Source: Phycomyces blakesleeanus NRRL 1555(-)
Taxonomy: Eukaryota > Mucoromycota > Mucoromycetes > Mucorales > Phycomycetaceae
Length of the DNA stretch: 64,000 bases
Assembly (NCBI RefSeq): GCF_001638985.1
Contig: NW_017265150.1
Coordinates: forward strand, 1 to 64,000
Reading direction: 5' to 3'
Position 1 is the stretch's first letter. Every line of letters starts with the position of its first letter. Below, one piece after another: positions 49,077-61,810 of the stretch. Made by a program: the position numbers and the translations under genes. The notes under the pieces were generated by a model. The model saw nothing but the letters and a program-made list of their open reading frames with translations. It ran no database searches and had not been told where the DNA came from.

Positions 49077-50248
49077 ACCTCCCTCCCCCCAGCATCATGA
49101 TTCCACATTGGCGATGCGATGTACACAGTAGTCCTTCCAAAAATGAAAAGAGACCATGCCCCACGACTTCTCAGAATTAACTGAGCTGGCGAGTAACAAC
49201 TTTCACTTTCCGATGCTTGTAGCATGGAAGAATCTCCCTGCAACGGTCGCAAGAGACGCCTCACTATGAAACCGGGACTGTTGTTGCTCAAGGAGAAAAC
49301 AATCGACACGCGTTGGAGGAGGTCTATAAGTAACAGAAAATTTTCATCTGCGATTAAAGTTTAGGACTGCGCTTTTTGTCAGGCTTAGATATTCACGTCA
49401 GAGCAAACGTGATATGACTGTATATTCCTTTTACTGAGGTTGTGTAACTGTTCTACGACAGGATTAACAGCCACCGAGACAATTTATAGACTGTGTGAAA
49501 ATATTCTGCAAACTAAAATAAAGCAAAGAAGCAAAGAAGTAAGGAAAGGTTCGGTATTGATTGGTGTAGCAACAACTCTCAAAGTGGAGTACAAGTTTCT
49601 AAAGGCGATTTGTAGGTTACTCTAAAGTGGTCTGTGCGCTTTTTGTTCAAGAGTACAAGAAAAAGCCTTTTTCTTTCCTTTTCTTTTTGCTTGTACTAAG
49701 TAAATACAAAAGGAACCCAAAATTCACTAGAAAAAAACCCACATAAATTACAAAGCAATATTAAGCAATAAGTAAGACAAAAAATAAAAATAAAAAGTAT
49801 ATATGTATATTGTCTGAATTATCACAGCATGATAGGTGGTGGAATTTTGAATTTCAGGTTGCGTTTTATTGAAATGAGGCTATACCAATAGTTGAAAGTA
49901 TCAAGATGATTCCCAAGAGAATAAGCGATTGTTATTATATGTTTGGTGATGCTTGTGTAGAGCATAACTAACGTCCCGAAACCTTTGCTTTTTAAGAGGA
50001 CTCAACAAAGTTCTTCTAAGGATTTGGCTATGAAAGAGTCTAACTATACCTTTAGCTTACTCAATATCAATGTCGACTCGGTAATGAAGAGAGTTAAGTA
50101 ATTGACAAAGGTAATGCCGATTCTACAGCATTAAATACCTGGTATCTCATTGGGGTATATATCTAAAGTTGTATTGAGGATTTTGTTTACAAAAAAGTAA
50201 AGCAGTTACTTTAGCAGAATATATACTTTAGAGAAGTAATTATGTCAG

Positions 50249-50355
50249 TTCTTCCTTAAGCCGAAGATTGATCTTAGGCGGAACGAAGCAGAATATTCGA
50301 TGGATATAAGGGTGTATATGAGCCTAAAGTGTATTATATTAGGCTTAAGGAAGAA
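50249..50355. repeat. Foldback / MITE-like inverted repeat
   Basis: A perfect 14-bp inverted pair (TTCTTCCTTAAGCC at 50249-50262, complement at 50342-50355) encloses a second shorter pair (TTAGGC at 50274-50279, complement at 50322-50327). The total span is about 107 bp with no coding capacity. A small non-autonomous transposon or a transcribed hairpin are both possible. Confidence 0.5.
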
Positions 50356-50552
50356 GTTGTATACTATAGCAATTTAATGCTAAATCTAAAGCTTTTATTT
50401 GTGTATTAAATATATAATTTATGGCAAATACATCAAATATAATAGAAAAAAATCATATTTGTAAAAATATTAAAATCACCACAGTTTATTTTATACAATT
50501 TTTTGTATATATGGTAATAATAATAGCCGAGCAAGTGTGTATGTGCACACTC

Positions 50553-53500
50553 TTACGAGAGTCTACGCCGTTTGGTAGTATGTGATGATTGTTCTTCACT
50601 TTGATCTTCTACTTCCTCTTCTTCTTGGTCTTCTTCTTGGTCTTCTTCTTCAGTTTGATCCCCATCACCAGCTTGAGCTCCAGTATCTTCATCACCAGTT
50701 TCATAGGCATGTGACCCTTTCTGTTTTACGAATAACTATCAGAATATTTTTCTCTCTCTTTCGTCCTAAGCCAGCTTACCAGTTGAGTGTCTTCCGTTGT
50801 AGCTTCTTCTACTATATCAGCTTTAATTTTAAAGTCGCGCGACGTACTACGCTTCATATACTGCATGAGATCCTTTTTAGATTTTCGACTTAATTGGATC
50901 AAATGGCGTTCAAATTGCTCCACAACAAAAATCAAGTTAGGAATTATCTTTGCTTCTCTCACGATTTTTGCCTGTAGTATATATACGAAGGCAAGAAGCA
51001 TAAATATATAAAATTTTAAATAAGCCATTCATATTTGTTTTGGGGGAATTCGTTTGAGAGCTCCCAAAATAAGTTTTTTTGCTAACCTTTTCGCGTGCAT
51101 TCGAAGGTTCTTTGCCCTTCCCCTTTTGTTTACGACCACTTTGTGCGATAGTGTCGTCTTGGTACTGACCATATATTGTCAGAAATCTATACATCTTCTC
51201 TGTAACGCCAGTTCCAGCCATAGCAATTACTGCGACAAAGTCATCAGTTATCTCGACAAGGTTACTTATTTTCTACAAGAGCAAAAAGTAATAATAATTT
51301 AATATCGAATACAAGTATACAGCTATAGTTGTACTGCATTTTGCTCACATATTTAACTAAGGCAAGCAGAGTCTTGTAGGTTTTGGCAAGAACCTTGATA
51401 AGATTTTCAGCTGGAATACCGACAAGTACGGTTTTTGTCAGCTCACTGGTAATTGATAGGTAAGACAACATGCGCTTGCATACGGCCAATTCGAATTCAG
51501 GCGCAGAGTCTTTTTTTTTACATAGATAAAAATACAGCAATCGTTCGAGTTTAGAGCACATATAACTATTTTATTAGGCACACCCTCATTGTTATTAAAT
51601 ATTGCTCATGTAAAAGTACCTGTGGAAAGCTTAAGATGCCCAATACACCAAGCCATATCTTCAAATGCTTGATCAAGAAACGATAAAAGTTGAAGTGTGA
51701 TGGCACCGCAAGTTTTTTCGTTGATTAGCATGTAAGAAATATTGAGTTCATTGTGGTCGATGTCTTCCTCGAATTCTAGATCACCAAGAATTGTATGTAC
51801 ATCTTTAGAAATTGCGATAATAGTATCAAAGCTATCGATTTCGGCACTTATTTGAATGAGTGTCATAACCATTTCTTTGGCAAGCGGTATATCTTCAATC
51901 GAGCGTTCCTTTACAAAGCCATCTAGCCAAGTAACAATGTTTTGGGCACATTTTGTAAAGCCAGGTGCTTTACGATCCAGCCTTGCAGAAAAAAAGACGA
52001 TCGTTTGCATCACTCGGGTAGCTTCTCGATACAGCGGCGAGCGATCCGACAAGTAGCTTATAACGACACTCTTTTAGGACATGTGTTTAGTTGTAAGAAG
52101 TACAAGATTGTGTTATTATAAGTTTAAATCTGCCAGCGGCTTCTTACCTCGAAGTTTTCAATCATTTTGGATAGAATTAAATTGTTGCTTGATGTATAAT
52201 CTTTTGGATCAGAAGCGTTCTCTATCGAACTTAACAGCGATCCAGTAAATTCAATAAAACGATTTGGCCATGTTTTGGTAATGATCTCAAATACTCCGTG
52301 TAATGTGTCGATTAACATTCCCAAAGTAGAAACTCCCTATAATTCAAGCGTAAGATCTTCTTTGATATCTTCTTAGCTTTCATCTGTTTTACTCACCTTC
52401 TTTGGTTGGGATTCAACAAAACTACTGTCAGGACCTTCAGTCATTAGAATATGTATATAAACCTTCCCAAGAATAACACAACTCGTGAAATTCTCTTCTC
52501 CACTTTCATTGGTTTCGTCTTCAATAGCCTATAATTGGTTGTTAGCTTCTAACCAAAAGATATGTATAAATGTGTGTATATAATTAAAAGTAATATTACC
52601 TCCTTGAGTACGTTGTAAGTTGCAGATACGATGTAATAAACAAAGTTGATATCCGAGCGTAATACATTTATTGGACTATTTACGGTATCACGACTAAACA
52701 TCAGTTGAGTGATTGATGTAATGAATTCTAATGACAGGATTGATTTACTCGAAAGGTAAGGAGTAACTTTACGCCCTAAATTCGTATAAAAATATTTAAA
52801 CAGCTTAACAATAACAAATATATATATTTATATATAATTGGTGCATTTTATCGTTTTACAAAAGATGCGATATTGGGCACGTACCTTTATCTCCTGCTGC
52901 ATTCTCCTTTACCAACTGAAGAAGAAGTTTACGTTTCTTGAAAATATTTAGTACAAGCTCGCAAGACTCTTGTGAGTTCTTTTGGGTCATAAACTCATAT
53001 TCCATAACAGCCTTTTTTTTTTTAAAAAAAAAAGAAAATGATAATAACAGTTAGCTACTAGTACGATAGAAATAGGTAGATATTCCTATTATTATTTTTT
53101 TGTCAAGAAAAAAATTACTTCATAGGATCCCAAGAGAAGTTCGGAATAAAACAAATTTCGTTGGCCAATATAAGCGGAGGCATCAAAATTGGCGGATTTA
53201 TCAAGTTCATAGTCATCTGGATCAGCTTTTGAAAGGCGGAATGTAAGAGAGCTAATATGTTCACGACATTGCTTTACTGATTCAGATGTCACTAATGGAA
53301 ATATACGTGTTCAATACGTTGTTAGATTCCCCTGACATAAGTAAAAAAGAAAAAAGAAGTGCTATAATTCCTTCCTAGTTTCGCATTTTTTTTACCAGAA
53401 TTGTGTTCCATTGTGTCGAGAATACGTAAAGTTTTGAGAATGCTAGCCAATAAAATTGGAATAGGCTCTACAATGCGAGGACGACCTCCTGTTAAAGAAT

Positions 53501-56500
53501 TTTCAACGCAAACATCCAGCTTCAAGGGAGTAGGAACACCAGTATCTTGTTGATATATTTTAAGAAGCTTCACATGGTTATAAGTTTCTTGAATATATAT
53601 ATATGTGTGTGTGTGTCTGTATATATATTTTACCTGAGCATAAAGAATTTCAAAGATATCACCAGCCAAGGTAGTACGCTGGCCTGCTAACCTTCCAAGA
53701 CCTTCGTAAGCTTCTGCTCTAACCTCTATCTGTTGACTAAAACAACGACGCAGTAACCCTAGAAAATTATATATGAGATTTTGAAATAATATCGACCTCT
53801 TTTTTTTTACCTAATATCTCAAATGCAATTTCTTCTGAAGCAATAGACAGTGTTGCTTTATTGTTTCCTTCACGTATCGTGTCTTCAGACACATGTCCTT
53901 GAAGAAGTTTGAGAAATCCATAGACAGATATCATACGTCCATCCTGATCTCTGTAAATAGAATAAGTATATTAAAGAAACAAAAAAAAAGTAAGTAGATA
54001 GCAACAATTAGCCCATAAAGATACTTACTTTGAGAACATGCTCTTTCGTAAAACCAACATTAGTCCGTCGCGAAATTGGTCATTTTCACTTGCTACAGGC
54101 TGTATAGCTGTTAAAAGTTGGCGGGCTGCAGGGTTGGGTAAGAATGAAAGGAAATCCAATGTGTCTTTGATCTATTATTGGAATACAGATTAACAAAAAA
54201 AAACAATTCATCCTATCAAATCTTCATAAGATGAAAAGGACGTACATTATTGAGATAATTTTCAGCGGCATGTGGGTGTTTTTTTATGATATTTTCTAAT
54301 AGTTGTAAGAAATCCACAGCACTATTGGAGCGTGATACTATACGCGATGTGATTTGTTCTAGTATTTCACCGCGTACCACATCATGAAGCTTCAGTTTCA
54401 AACAAATTTGGTCAGATTGCGCGTCTTTTTTTTTTTGATAATTCATTTGTATATATATATATGTCCAGCCTTACTTTGAACATTTTCAGCAAAATATCGA
54501 TGCCAACAGATGATATCTTGTCCATGGGTTTTTGTTCGGCTGATTTACTGGGTTTAACGGTTACCGTATCTATTTTATTTACAGCCATTTTCATAAGGTA
54601 CTGGTGATAACAGAGATCGATGTTGTTAACCAAATTCTTACTTGATTTGAGCCCGTTTCCTTGATTAGCTACGGTGTCGATCAAAATCATCGCGAGTTTT
54701 GTAAGGCTCTGAATAACTTGATCCCATCCTGATGCCGACCTTTCAGCAATGTCCAAAAGCAAATTCTTCACAGCATCACCGTCTACGCTAAAATACTCTA
54801 TATTGCAATAATAATTTCTTTAGAGACACATCGCTTTTGTATATACTATGTATTTGTGTGTTTATATATGTAGCATACTTGATATCCATGCATTTTTTCG
54901 CGACCTGTCTGTATCCCTGTAGATTGTTATAATTGTGGTTTTTATAAGGTCAAAAATCTTTTTTTTTGTAAAGAAAACAAAAGAGTTGTTAATATGTGTG
55001 TTGGTGGTAGTATACAGTAGACTTACGTTGTCTTCTAATCTGTGAAGACGTGCTGTCGACAAAAGACATGCCATATTAAATGTTTCTAGCATCTTTATCC
55101 TTTCAGACTTTAAGTACTTGACAAGTTCTATTCCCAATTCCTAAAATATTAATTATATTGTGAGTTTATTTTTTATAGAATCAATAGTAGTAACGATAAT
55201 AACACAAGGTTGTGAAGGGTGGATTGATTTAAATTACCTGATCTTGCTTAATAGCAAAAGATATATGGAGCATTACTGTCCCTTGTGTGCGACTTATTAT
55301 CAGGTTATGTCCCATAATATTAATTACCATGAAGAATTGTTGTGTAAATATGCCATCAATTTTAGCTTTACCTCAATGCCTCTAAATTATCTGGCCTTTT
55401 GTTGCAATCTGCAAAAAAATCGCAGATCCCACTCAATATCAAGCGCTTGTGGCCCTAATATGTTTTATGTTTTGTTAATATATATATATAACATTCCTTT
55501 ATTCACAGAATATAAAGACTGACCTTTCGAGAAAGCAAAAGTAGCTGATAAATAAACGGAGGAACTTCTTCTGGGTCAAGTTTAGCGAGCTGTTTTAGCG
55601 ATTGACTAATAACACGTTCCAGTTGTTTTTGAGTGAGTTCCATCTCATTGAATGCAGAGGCCAGCCTCATCGCCACGTCAGCATGCCATTCACTTTTACA
55701 AATATCGTTGAGCATTTTATCGGCTTCTGCGGCTAAATCAGATGCAGATAAAATATTCCACACTTTAGAGATGATCTCAAATAGACGCGGATTCATAGGT
55801 TTGTCTTCATAAATTATGTTTAGTATCCGTATGCTTGCTTTGTGCAAGTCGTGAACAGGTAATTTATCAATCTAAATCATATACATAATTATATAATTAT
55901 ATATTCGCATAAGATTCTCTGTTTGTAGATATTGACATTATCATTTTTAAATATCCTTGCCTCTGGCCAAATTAGATTAGCTACATTGGCTGCAATTTTC
56001 GCTGAAGCTCCATTTATACTCTCTACATCGTTACTCATCCTAACAAAAATGATATACATACATACATATATATGTATTTTTTTAGTGCTAGTTGAAAAAC
56101 ACACACCTACACACACACTCTCTCTCTTATATTTTATTGAAAATAGATTATTCACCAAGTAATAATGTTGTCAAGAAGTGCACAGCGTCGATTGATACAA
56201 TCCTCGCCTCCGTCTAAAGGCGAGCCTACAATACATATACACACACATATTTGACATTTTTATTGAATCAGGGTTTTCATATTCTTCTTTCCCTTATATT
56301 ACCTAAGATAATGGCTCGAATAAAAGGAATTGGATCATTATTCAGCAATGAGCCATTATTTAGTTGTGAGAGTGTAGATTTTGTAATCTTTTTTTTTTAA
56401 AGAATGGTGGATTATTGTAAAAGAATTCCGCAGTAATGGTGTGAATAATTGTTGATCTTTTCAAAGTACATCGATCTACTTGAACCATTTACCTCTTCCA

Positions 56501-56576
56501 AGGGTTGCTCATTTAGATAATCAACCAATTTCTGATGTTGAGATTGCTTGCTTAGCTCAATAACTGTAGACTCCAT
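50553..56576 (-). CDS. FANCI: FANCI, Fanconi anaemia ID2 complex subunit
   Basis: Twenty-five exons join in phase to 1,332 residues (human FANCI about 1,328). Exons: 56576-56493, 56387-56303, 56225-56156, 56039-55961, 55871-55524, 55454-55372, 55292-55238, 55140-55027, 54957-54879, 54797-54475, 54389-54246, 54171-54029, 53950-53811, 53758-53634, 53567-53396, 53291-53119, 53011-52885, 52775-52600, 52528-52397, 52336-52148, 52070-51620, 51509-51349, 51272-51087, 50971-50780, 50720-50553. Diagnostic blocks include [57 protein letters not shown], and the C-terminal [12 protein letters not shown] and STSRDFKIK. The protein is helical-repeat and ends in an acidic Gln/Glu tail with KRRR, a likely nuclear signal. 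With FANCD2 it forms the ubiquitinated clamp used in interstrand crosslink repair. K531 matches the human ubiquitinated lysine. Intron 4 has a GC donor, and several acceptors end A-tracts. Confidence 0.93.
53013..53033. repeat. T11A10 tract at a FANCI splice acceptor
   Basis: On the coding strand the tract supplies the acceptor itself: the A-run ends in the AG that precedes exon 17 (starting at 53011). Phase and protein alignment support this junction. Confidence 0.75.
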
Positions 56577-58009
56577 TATAGAAATCCTTGATTACAAGAC
56601 ACGTTTGCTAATCAGATCCATTTTTATTAGATCTTTCTTTTGTATTCATTCGATATGCTGTCTTTTAAATAGAATATGCGTCATGAAAAAAAAGGTACAC
56701 CCGTTTTAAGTTTCGCTTTTTTTGACAGATCTCATATCAATCTATTTAGCTTTTTTAATAATATGCAATTAGTCTTATAATTTCTATATTTTATCAAAGC
56801 AGAATGTAATCAATTGCAATTCTGAAGCCATGTTGACAGTATAACTCTAATAAATTCTTTGCTTAACGATTATCTTTTTTGTTAAAATCATGTATCAGAA
56901 ACTAAGCCAAATAAGCTCTTTAAGGGTATGCTTCTTGAACAATTCTACTAGAACTACTATAATCTAGCACATATGAAACTAAATACTTGAGTATATACAA
57001 AGTATCTGTCAATAATGGGTCCAATTGCTTTATATACTACATATTGTATAATAATAGTAAAGTTGTGCTTGAGATGCTAGATCCAGTACTTGGGGAAATA
57101 TGTACATATAAATACATTAAATCCTCAAACTCTAAATATAAAAAAAGATAAGAATTAAGTCTTGGTGCTAACAGCGCTTAACGAGTACTTTTTGCACATA
57201 AATTTATATTCTCACTTGATGCCTTGACAATTAACTAGAAATAAATAAGAAATCCATGAAATTGTGTGTGTATGTGTTATTTTAGCTGTTATAGTAATCT
57301 TGGATATAAAAAAAGGCTGGCCATCTATTTCCATAAGTATACTTAATTGTAAATGTCCTATACGCAAGCTGTCAAAAGTAAGGGAAGAGCTTAAAGCCAA
57401 AAATAAATAAAAATAAATCTTCTTCTTTTATCCGGATATTCGGTTTATGTTAAAGTAGCCCTGAAACTACAAAAAAGTAAGAAATTGGCAAAACTCAATA
57501 TAATATTACAAAAGTAAAAGTTGGTTACAAGACCACAAGGCACATATAATTATGCTTGTAATACCTCTCTTTTAATAGCTTTAGGTATAAAGGCCCTTAT
57601 TTCTTGTCTCTCATACTTTTTAAAAAAGATATATATTTATATTCCTTTAAAACAAACTGCAGCTTTCAAGTATGTGAATTAATTTTTTCAAAAATAATTC
57701 TTAAACAGGAAATCAGGATTAAATCTGGGTGTTAAATGCATATCCATTTTAAGAAAAAAAGCATTTTCTATTGGACCTAACTTTAATTTAAACAAACGCT
57801 AAACAGGATACAAAGAGAAAGAGAAAAAAAAAAGAGGTGCCTGATTGTTGGAAAGTCACTTGGTGACTGTGGCTTTTTTTTTTAGAGAACAGCAATTTTT
57901 TTTTGCATCCAAAGAAATTCGGCTTCAAACTCGATCTTTACTTAATCGCTTGATTTGATTCCCTTTTTTTTTTAATTTCTTATTCATCCCGATCTGTTCT
58001 CGCCATCTC
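56577..58009. promoter_or_regulatory. Divergent intergenic region FANCI-NOG1
   Basis: About 1.4 kb of AT-rich DNA holding both promoters. T-rich runs precede the NOG1 start (57870-57975). No specific regulatory motif or other gene recognised. Confidence 0.45.
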
Positions 58010-60279
58010 ATGTCCCTGTACAACTTCAAGAAGATCGAGCCCGTGCCTACTGGCACTGACTTCATTGACATCATCCTGTCAAAGACTCAGCGCAAGACTC
58101 CTACTGTGATCCACAAAAACTACAACATTGGTCGTATCAGACAGTTCTATATGCGTAAAGTCAAGTTCACCCAGGAGAACTTTGAAGAGAAGTTCAAGAA
58201 CATTCTCGATGAGTTCCCCAAGCTTGAGGTGAGTCAGCTATCCCGAGAATAATATAAAAGAAGAAAAGAAGAAAATAATATTAATATATGTATTTGTATA
58301 TTTTTTTTTTGCTCGTAGGATATCCACCCTTTTTATGCCGATTTGATGAACGTACTGTACGATAAGGATCATTACAAGCTTGCGCTTGGTCAGATCAACA
58401 CCGCCCGCCACTTGATTGACCAAGTTGCCAAGGATTACGTCCGTCTCTTGAAGTTCGGTGACTCCCTTTACCGTTGCAAGCAGCTCAAGAAGGCTGCCTT
58501 GGGTCGTATGGCTACTATCATGAAGCGTCAAAAGGACAGTTTGGCTTACCTCGAGCAGGTCCGCCAGCATTTGTCTCGTTTGCCATCAATTGACCCCAAC
58601 ACCCGTACCTTGTTGATTTGTGGTTACCCCAATGTTGGAAAGTCCAGTTTCATCAACAAGATTACCCGTGCAGATGTCGATGTTCAGCCCTACGCATTCA
58701 CCACCAAATCACTCTTTGTCGGTCACATGGACTACAAGTATATGCGCTGGCAGGTTATTGATACTCCCGGTATTCTTGATCACCCTCTTGAGGAGCGCAA
58801 CACAATTGAGATGCAGTCTGTTACTGCCATGGCTCACTTGAGAGCATGCATTATGTACTTTATGGATTTGTCTGAACAATGTGGTTACAGTGTCGAAGAT
58901 CAGGTATGTCTAGCATTTTCTCTAATCATTGGAGTGACCAAGATTGCTGACAATAATTGTGTTTGTGTGTGTGTGTGCGTTTTTTTTTGGGAATTTTAGG
59001 TCAAGTTGTTCCACAGCATCAAGCCTTTGTTTGCCAACAAGCCAATTTGCTTGGTTATCAACAAGATTGACCAGGCCAAGCCTGAAGATCTTCCCGAAGA
59101 GCAGCGTGCCTGGATCGAGGAGATTGCCAAGGATGAGAACGCTACTGTCATGACCATGTCTTGTTACAATGATATTGGTGTCATGGATGTCCGTAACCTG
59201 GCTTGCGACAAGCTTTTGGCTGCTCGTGTTGAGATGAAGATGAAGGGTAACAAGATTAACGATGTTATCAACAAGATCCATTTGGCCCAGCCTGCTGCTC
59301 GTGACAACATTAGCCGTATGCCCAACATTCCCCTTGGTGCTAAGGAGAAGGCTAAATTCGATGTTAACGACCCCAACAGACCTAAGCTTGCCAAGGATAT
59401 TGAGGCCGAGAATGGTGGTGCCGGTGTTTACAATGTCGATCTCAAGAGTAAGTTTGAATGGAATTTTATTAAACTACCAGAGAGAGAAAAAATAAATTTT
59501 ATTTATTTTTTTGTTCTGTAGAGAGCTACATGCTTGCCGAAGATGAATGGAGATACGATGCTATCCCCGAATTCTACGATGGTCGCAATGTTGCTGACTT
59601 TATTGATCCTGATATCGAAGAGAAGCTCGAAGCTCTTGAGAGAGAAGAAGAGCGTCTTGCCGAAGAAGGCTTCTATGATGAGAACGAAGACATGGTATGT
59701 TACTGTGTTTTTATATATATAAATATGTATATCTGACTATTGACATTTTCTAACTCATTTATTCATGGTTTTGCTTTTTATTAGGTCGATTCTGATGAAG
59801 AGACTCTCAGAGATACTGCTGATGCTATCCGTGATCGTAAGAAGATGATTGTCGCTGCTCACCGTGCTGCTCACGGTAAGAACAGACCTACGATACCCCT
59901 CAAGGTTGCTGCCAAGCGTAGCACAATTGGTCAGATGGGTAGCAAATTGTCTGAGATGGGTGTCGAGACCAACGCTGCTGTTGAACGTACACGTACTGAG
60001 GCTGCTAGCCGTAAGCGTACTCGTGCCGAAGCTGTTGGTGATGAAGCTGTCAAGGATGCCGATGCAGCTGAGCGTGATGAATCTATGTCTCTGGAGATGA
60101 GCAACCTTGGTTTCCGTAACGTTAAGCAGAAGATGGAAGCTGATAAGAATAAGAAGGTTGCCCAGCAGAACTTCAGCAGAATGGGCAAGCGAGGAGAATC
60201 CGATCGTGGTATCCAGACAAAGATGCCAAAGCATTTGTTCGCAAACAAGAGTTCCATGGGTACTCGCGACTGGCGATAA
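58010..60279 (+). CDS. NOG1: Nucleolar GTP-binding protein 1
   Basis: Five exons (58010-58228, 58319-58903, 59000-59447, 59522-59694, 59785-60279) give 639 residues (yeast Nog1 647). A helical N-domain ([20 protein letters not shown]) precedes a circularly ordinary GTPase: G1 GYPNVGKSS at about 175-183, G3 DTPG, and G4 NKID in exon 3. After it come an acidic Glu-rich segment and a basic C-terminus ending [20 protein letters not shown]. It is an assembly GTPase for 60S pre-ribosomes, acting with Rlp24 in the nucleolus. Splice sites are canonical. Codons lean towards C at third positions, as in other well-expressed genes here (LeuRS, ArgRS, Aro2). Confidence 0.96.
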
Positions 60280-61800
60280 AAGAAAAAAAAAATGTGTATT
60301 TTTCCCATTGTGTCTTTAGAATTTTTACCGCATCTCTCTCTACCACTATCTCTTGATTTTTTTTTACCTCTTTCTCAACCTCTCTTTATTCTCTATTCTA
60401 TCTCTATCTCTATCTCTCTCTTTCTTTCTTTATTTTTTTTTATTGTTTATACATTCAAAATAAAACTATCATCTGGGTTAGGTCCTTACAACTACAAAAA
60501 CAACAAGATATTGGCCCCCTTTTTATATGCGTTTAAAGTTATTGAGAAAGAAATCACAAAAATCGTTTGCATATAGATAAATATATAGAGGTAATGGTGC
60601 ACGGACACTTTGGTATGGAAACCAAAATAAACATGATAGTTATTGATCAGAATTTCAACTTTAAAATGTATAGATGTATATGTGTATGCACGCATGTTTA
60701 TATGTTTGTATGCTGTATGTATATGTGCATATGGGTATGTGACTTTAATAAGCAATTATGATTGGAGGGCAGTAAGAATGAAGCGAGTGAACAATGGTTT
60801 CATATACTTTGTATCGGCCGAGCCTAAATGTAGGTTGCAAACGGCTGTTATCTCACACCACACAAAACACCTAATTGGCACCATTCCATTTCATTTCCTT
60901 TGTCACCCATAGCCAACTCGAAAATTGTGTGTCATAAAATCAAAACAGCGTGCGCTATTGATTCCGAAATTAAGTATCGTTACCAAGTGTATCAAATATA
61001 TATGTATTGGTGACAAGACTATATCCATACCCTGAAAGACATTGGAATCAATACTCAGTTCCTTTGAGCTGTCACTCTTATTTGCTGAAAAGGTAGGCCA
61101 CTACTATTGGTTTTACCAAGTACGACTACCTTGGAAGTATCTGGGTTCCTCTTTATCGATTTTTTTAAAGGAAGCAACGCTCAAATCAAAACACATGAAT
61201 CTACCTTTGCATATACCACAAAACACAAAATGAACCACTATCCTGAATAAATAAATAAATATGTGATTGGATTCAAGATCGATGTCTAGTTTTTTGTAGA
61301 TTGCAATGGAAAAGAATATGACTTATGCAGTAGCGAAATGGCAGTTATATGACGTCGATAGAACTATAAATTTACCAAGCCAAACTGAACCGAGAAAGAA
61401 AAGGCAACTTGGATTGCATGATAGAACTCTGTGGTGAAAGTGAATGGGTTGGGTGCACAGCGTGGAAAGTCTCAATCGGACGGTTCGCCCAGCAATATCT
61501 GTTCAATTCTTCTTACCGGCAATGAGTTGTACATCGTCTTAGAAAGACACAACTTGGGATCTTCCCCTATAAACTTACTTGGATGCCTGATATAACCTAA
61601 AAAGGCGGATTACCTATAGGTATGGTGTCAAAAAAAGTGCAAATCAGCCGACTCTGCTCTTAAGACCTTGTTCAAGCAGCACAATATACACCTACAGGGC
61701 AGAGTACTTACATCTGCATCGCATGACGCTATGCAAGGAGATACTACCTATTAACCCCCCTGTACGAATACTGCAGTGGCGTGATTCTATAAGCTCGTAA
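60280..61800. other. Gene-free region downstream of NOG1
   Basis: Begins with a pyrimidine-rich probable 3' UTR. The rest gives only short frames with no recognised family. Some of 61400-61800 may be further eroded retroelement sequence belonging to the relic that follows. Confidence 0.45.
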
Positions 61801-61810
61801 TGATATATGC

